Shown piece by piece: positions 14,057-15,815 of a DNA stretch of 15,815 nucleotides. Numbering within the stretch: the first letter of the stretch is position 1; each line of letters opens with the position of its first letter. A model generated the notes under the pieces. That model saw nothing but the letters and a program-made list of their open reading frames with translations. It was not told the DNA's origin and searched no databases. The position numbers were made by a program, and so were the translations under genes. Source of the stretch: Chitinophagaceae bacterium (GTDB lineage Bacteria > Bacteroidota > Bacteroidia > Chitinophagales > Chitinophagaceae); contig CANGEZ010000018.1 of assembly GCA_947452875.1 (NCBI GenBank), positions 1 through 15,815 of the forward strand, given 5' to 3'.

Positions 14057-15815
14057 CTACTTTATAATCAATACACTTCCAGTTAAGACTTTCGTAGAAC
14101 CATCTTTTTCTTTGTATCCTAACGACCACACATAAGTGCCAATTGGTTGAGGGTTGTTCTTGTAACGACCATCCCAACCCTTCATCCATTGTGTTGTAGA
14201 AAATAACAATTGTCCAAATCTATTATAAACTCTGAACCATTCACAATCAGGAGAATTGATGCCCACAGGAATTGGCCTGAAGATATCATTCAAACCATCA
14301 CCATTAGGTGAAAATGCACTAGGAATATAGTAATAGTCTTTTGGTTGCTGATACACTTTAATAAATACAGAATCTTTATCAGTGCAACCAATACTATTAT
14401 ATACTGTTACCACAAAAAGTTGATCATCATTTAAAGTGGCAATCGGATTTTGAATGTTTGAAAAGTTAAGCATGGAAGAAGGCGTCCATTCATATCGGTC
14501 TCCACCAGTTGCAAATAATTGATGATTGCCATTTTTTATACCAATGGTATCATTCCCGGCGAATGCTTTTACTGGAGGTCTTACATTAAAAGTAAATAAC
14601 GCAGTATCAGCGCATCCATTCGAATTCGTGACATCAATTTGGTAAATACCTGAAGCAGTTATTAAAGTTGGATCAATAACTGGAAATCCATTTTGTGACC
14701 AATTAACGGATAATCCATTAGTATTAAAAACACCTGTTAAATCATAGCTTGAGCCAAAACAAACCGTATCTTTTTGATCAGGACCTACATTTGGAGTGGC
14801 CAAAGTGACAACATTAATATTAGATCTTGGCCCTTCACATACTCCAATGGTTTGACTTACAAAATAAGCAACGGTCCCTGTAGTATTAGTTGATGGGAAA
14901 GGAGAACTGCTTGATCCAGTTCCACCAGTTGCTAAATTGTACCAAAGTAAATTATTACCTGTTGCAGTTAGTGGATTTGTAGCATTACCCTTGCAATAAG
15001 TTACAGGAGTATTTACCAAAGGAGCTGCAGGTGTTATATTTACTGTAACAACTATTTCTGCTCTTGGTCCTTCACAAGAACCGGTTGTTGCACTTACAAA
15101 ATAACTGGTGTTACCTGTGTTTATTGTTGAAGGGGTTGGTGCAGTTGATAAGCCTGTGCCGCCTGAAATTACATCATACCATAATAAATTATTTCCAACA
15201 GCGGTAAGGATGTTTGGCGTTACACCTTGACAATAAACCACAGGTGAGTTTACTGTTGGCGCAAGTGGAGTTGGGTTTACAATAACTGTTATTTCAGTTC
15301 TTGGGCTTTCTCCGCAACTTAAAGTTTGAGTAACAAAATATGATGTTGTTCCTGTAGTTAATGTAGATGGTATTGGAGATGCATTACTTCCGGTTCCTCC
15401 AGTTGCTGAAGTGTACCATAAAAGATTACTACCATTGGCCGTAAGTGCTTGAGAGGGTTCAAGCTGGCAATATGTGTAAGAAGATGGATTGACAACCGGC
15501 GCCGGCGGCAAGCCTGTTATGGTAACATCCAAGCTAGTTCTGGGGCTTACACAACCTAAAATAGTTTGATTGACATAATAAGTTGTCGTCCCAACTGAAG
15601 TTGTAGAAGGAGTTAAGCTGCTTATACCACTTCCGCCTGAAGGAACTGTATACCAATATAGGTTTGTTCCAGTTGCAGTTAAAGGAACTGCAGTGGCAGC
15701 AATACAATATGACAAAGGCGAACCAACAGTTGGCGCCGATGGTGTTGGGTTAACCGTAACCGTTATTGAAGCTCTTGGACTTTCGCCGCAGTTTGTAGTT
15801 TGACTTACATAATAG
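14057..15815 (-). CDS. Large secreted Ig-like repeat protein with gliding-motility/T9SS type B C-terminal domain (5' truncated)
   Basis: The frame is open to the right edge of the window: codons continue past the internal Met at 15715 with YYVSQTTNCGESPRA-type repeat sequence, so the gene starts outside. The visible 586 or so residues begin with tandem Ig-like repeats of the kind found beside CHU_C domains. Each has YC at the start, LLWY, a GGTG turn, PST, a T-S-YFVSQT strand and C(E)GPR or CxSPR. Two PKD/Ig-like segments follow (about 14345-14760; VGPDQKDTVCFGSS and AGNDTIG). The C-terminal CHU_C-type domain (about 14057-14340) has the typical YIPSAFSPNGDGLND start, WFRVYNRFGQLLF and WDGRYKN, and ends GSVLIIK. 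The protein is expected to be exported by the type IX system as a surface adhesin or matrix protein. It converges on rpsG. Confidence 0.93.
   Translation of the reverse strand, partial: YYVSQTTNCGESPRASITVTVNPTPSAPTVGSPLSYCIAATAVPLTATGTNLYWYTVPSGGSGISSLTPSTTSVGTTTYYVNQTILGCVSPRTSLDVTITGLPPAPVVNPSSYTYCQLEPSQALTANGSNLLWYTSATGGTGSNASPIPSTLTTGTTSYFVTQTLSCGESPRTEITVIVNPTPLAPTVNSPVVYCQGVTPNILTAVGNNLLWYDVISGGTGLSTAPTPSTINTGNTSYFVSATTGSCEGPRAEIVVTVNITPAAPLVNTPVTYCKGNATNPLTATGNNLLWYNLATGGTGSSSSPFPSTNTTGTVAYFVSQTIGVCEGPRSNINVVTLATPNVGPDQKDTVCFGSSYDLTGVFNTNGLSVNWSQNGFPVIDPTLITASGIYQIDVTNSNGCADTALFTFNVRPPVKAFAGNDTIGIKNGNHQLFATGGDRYEWTPSSMLNFSNIQNPIATLNDDQLFVVTVYNSIGCTDKDSVFIKVYQQPKDYYYIPSAFSPNGDGLNDIFRPIPVGINSPDCEWFRVYNRFGQLLFSTTQWMKGWDGRYKNNPQPIGTYVWSLGYKEKDGSTKVLTGSVLIIK
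14762..15709 (-). repeat. Four tandem Ig-like repeats, 237-bp period
   Basis: The conserved Tyr-Cys pair that opens each unit falls at 15709-15704, 15472-15467, 15235-15230 and 14998-14993: three successive steps of exactly 237 bases, or 79 residues. The next equivalent Val-Cys (14764-14759) is 234 bases on and opens a different domain. A further partial unit occupies 15710-15815. Each unit has two cysteines, the second before PR, which may form one disulfide. Confidence 0.92.

Noticed and set aside
13898..14086. Plus-strand open frame reading as Tyr-Pro-Val repeats, a possible small structural protein
   Set aside because: It exists because the 9-bp array has no stop in this frame; substitutions are mostly amino-acid-changing here, and the flanks overlap the rpsG downstream region and the secreted-protein end.

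Overview
The window reads as ordinary chromosome of a member of the Bacteroidota, probably near the Chitinophagia or Saprospiria (inference from style, not a database match). The DNA is AT-rich and Shine-Dalgarno sites are weak or absent. Several genes are preceded by the phylum's -7 promoter element TAnnTTTG. The last gene carries Ig-like repeats and a gliding-motility/type IX secretion C-terminal domain, found almost only in this phylum. DUF3467 and two-domain L25 (CTC type) proteins also fit.

Layout, left to right. Bases 1-95 hold the 3' end of an unidentified gene, closed by a strong terminator. Next come an exported protein of unknown function and a DUF3467 protein (167-1195), facing a RadC-family gene on the minus strand (1233-1934). 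RadC is divergent from prs (PRPP synthetase), which is followed by rplY (ribosomal L25) and then yidC (membrane insertase). rplY and yidC each have their own promoter and terminator. A GLPGLI/DUF4412-like exported protein (5888-6541) converges with a small exported protein (6548-6901). A 475-residue protein built almost entirely of TPR repeats follows (7067-8494). Then come a phosphosulfolactate synthase (ComA family, 8565-9326) and shikimate dehydrogenase (aroE, 9403-10149). aroE overlaps tail to tail with a minus-strand operon: a small protein resembling the DNA polymerase III psi subunit, then the XTP/dITP pyrophosphatase rdgB, then a hotdog thioesterase. The operon is divergent from ilvE (branched-chain aminotransferase). 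The str-type pair rpsL-rpsG follows and ends at a terminator rather than running into fusA. The last block is a 108-bp array of twelve 9-bp repeats and the C-terminal part of a large minus-strand adhesin-like secreted protein that runs off the window.

Most genes are housekeeping: nucleotide metabolism (prs, rdgB), translation (rplY, rpsL, rpsG), membrane biogenesis (yidC) and amino-acid synthesis (aroE, ilvE). I see no CRISPR array, transposon, prophage, tRNA or rRNA gene. The points most worth following are the 9-bp array, whose variation is almost silent in one reading frame; the psi-like protein; the ComA homologue outside the methanogen pathway; the promoter/leader block shared by yidC and rpsL; and the exact 79-residue repeat period in the adhesin. 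I found nothing I can defend as a wholly new multi-gene system.
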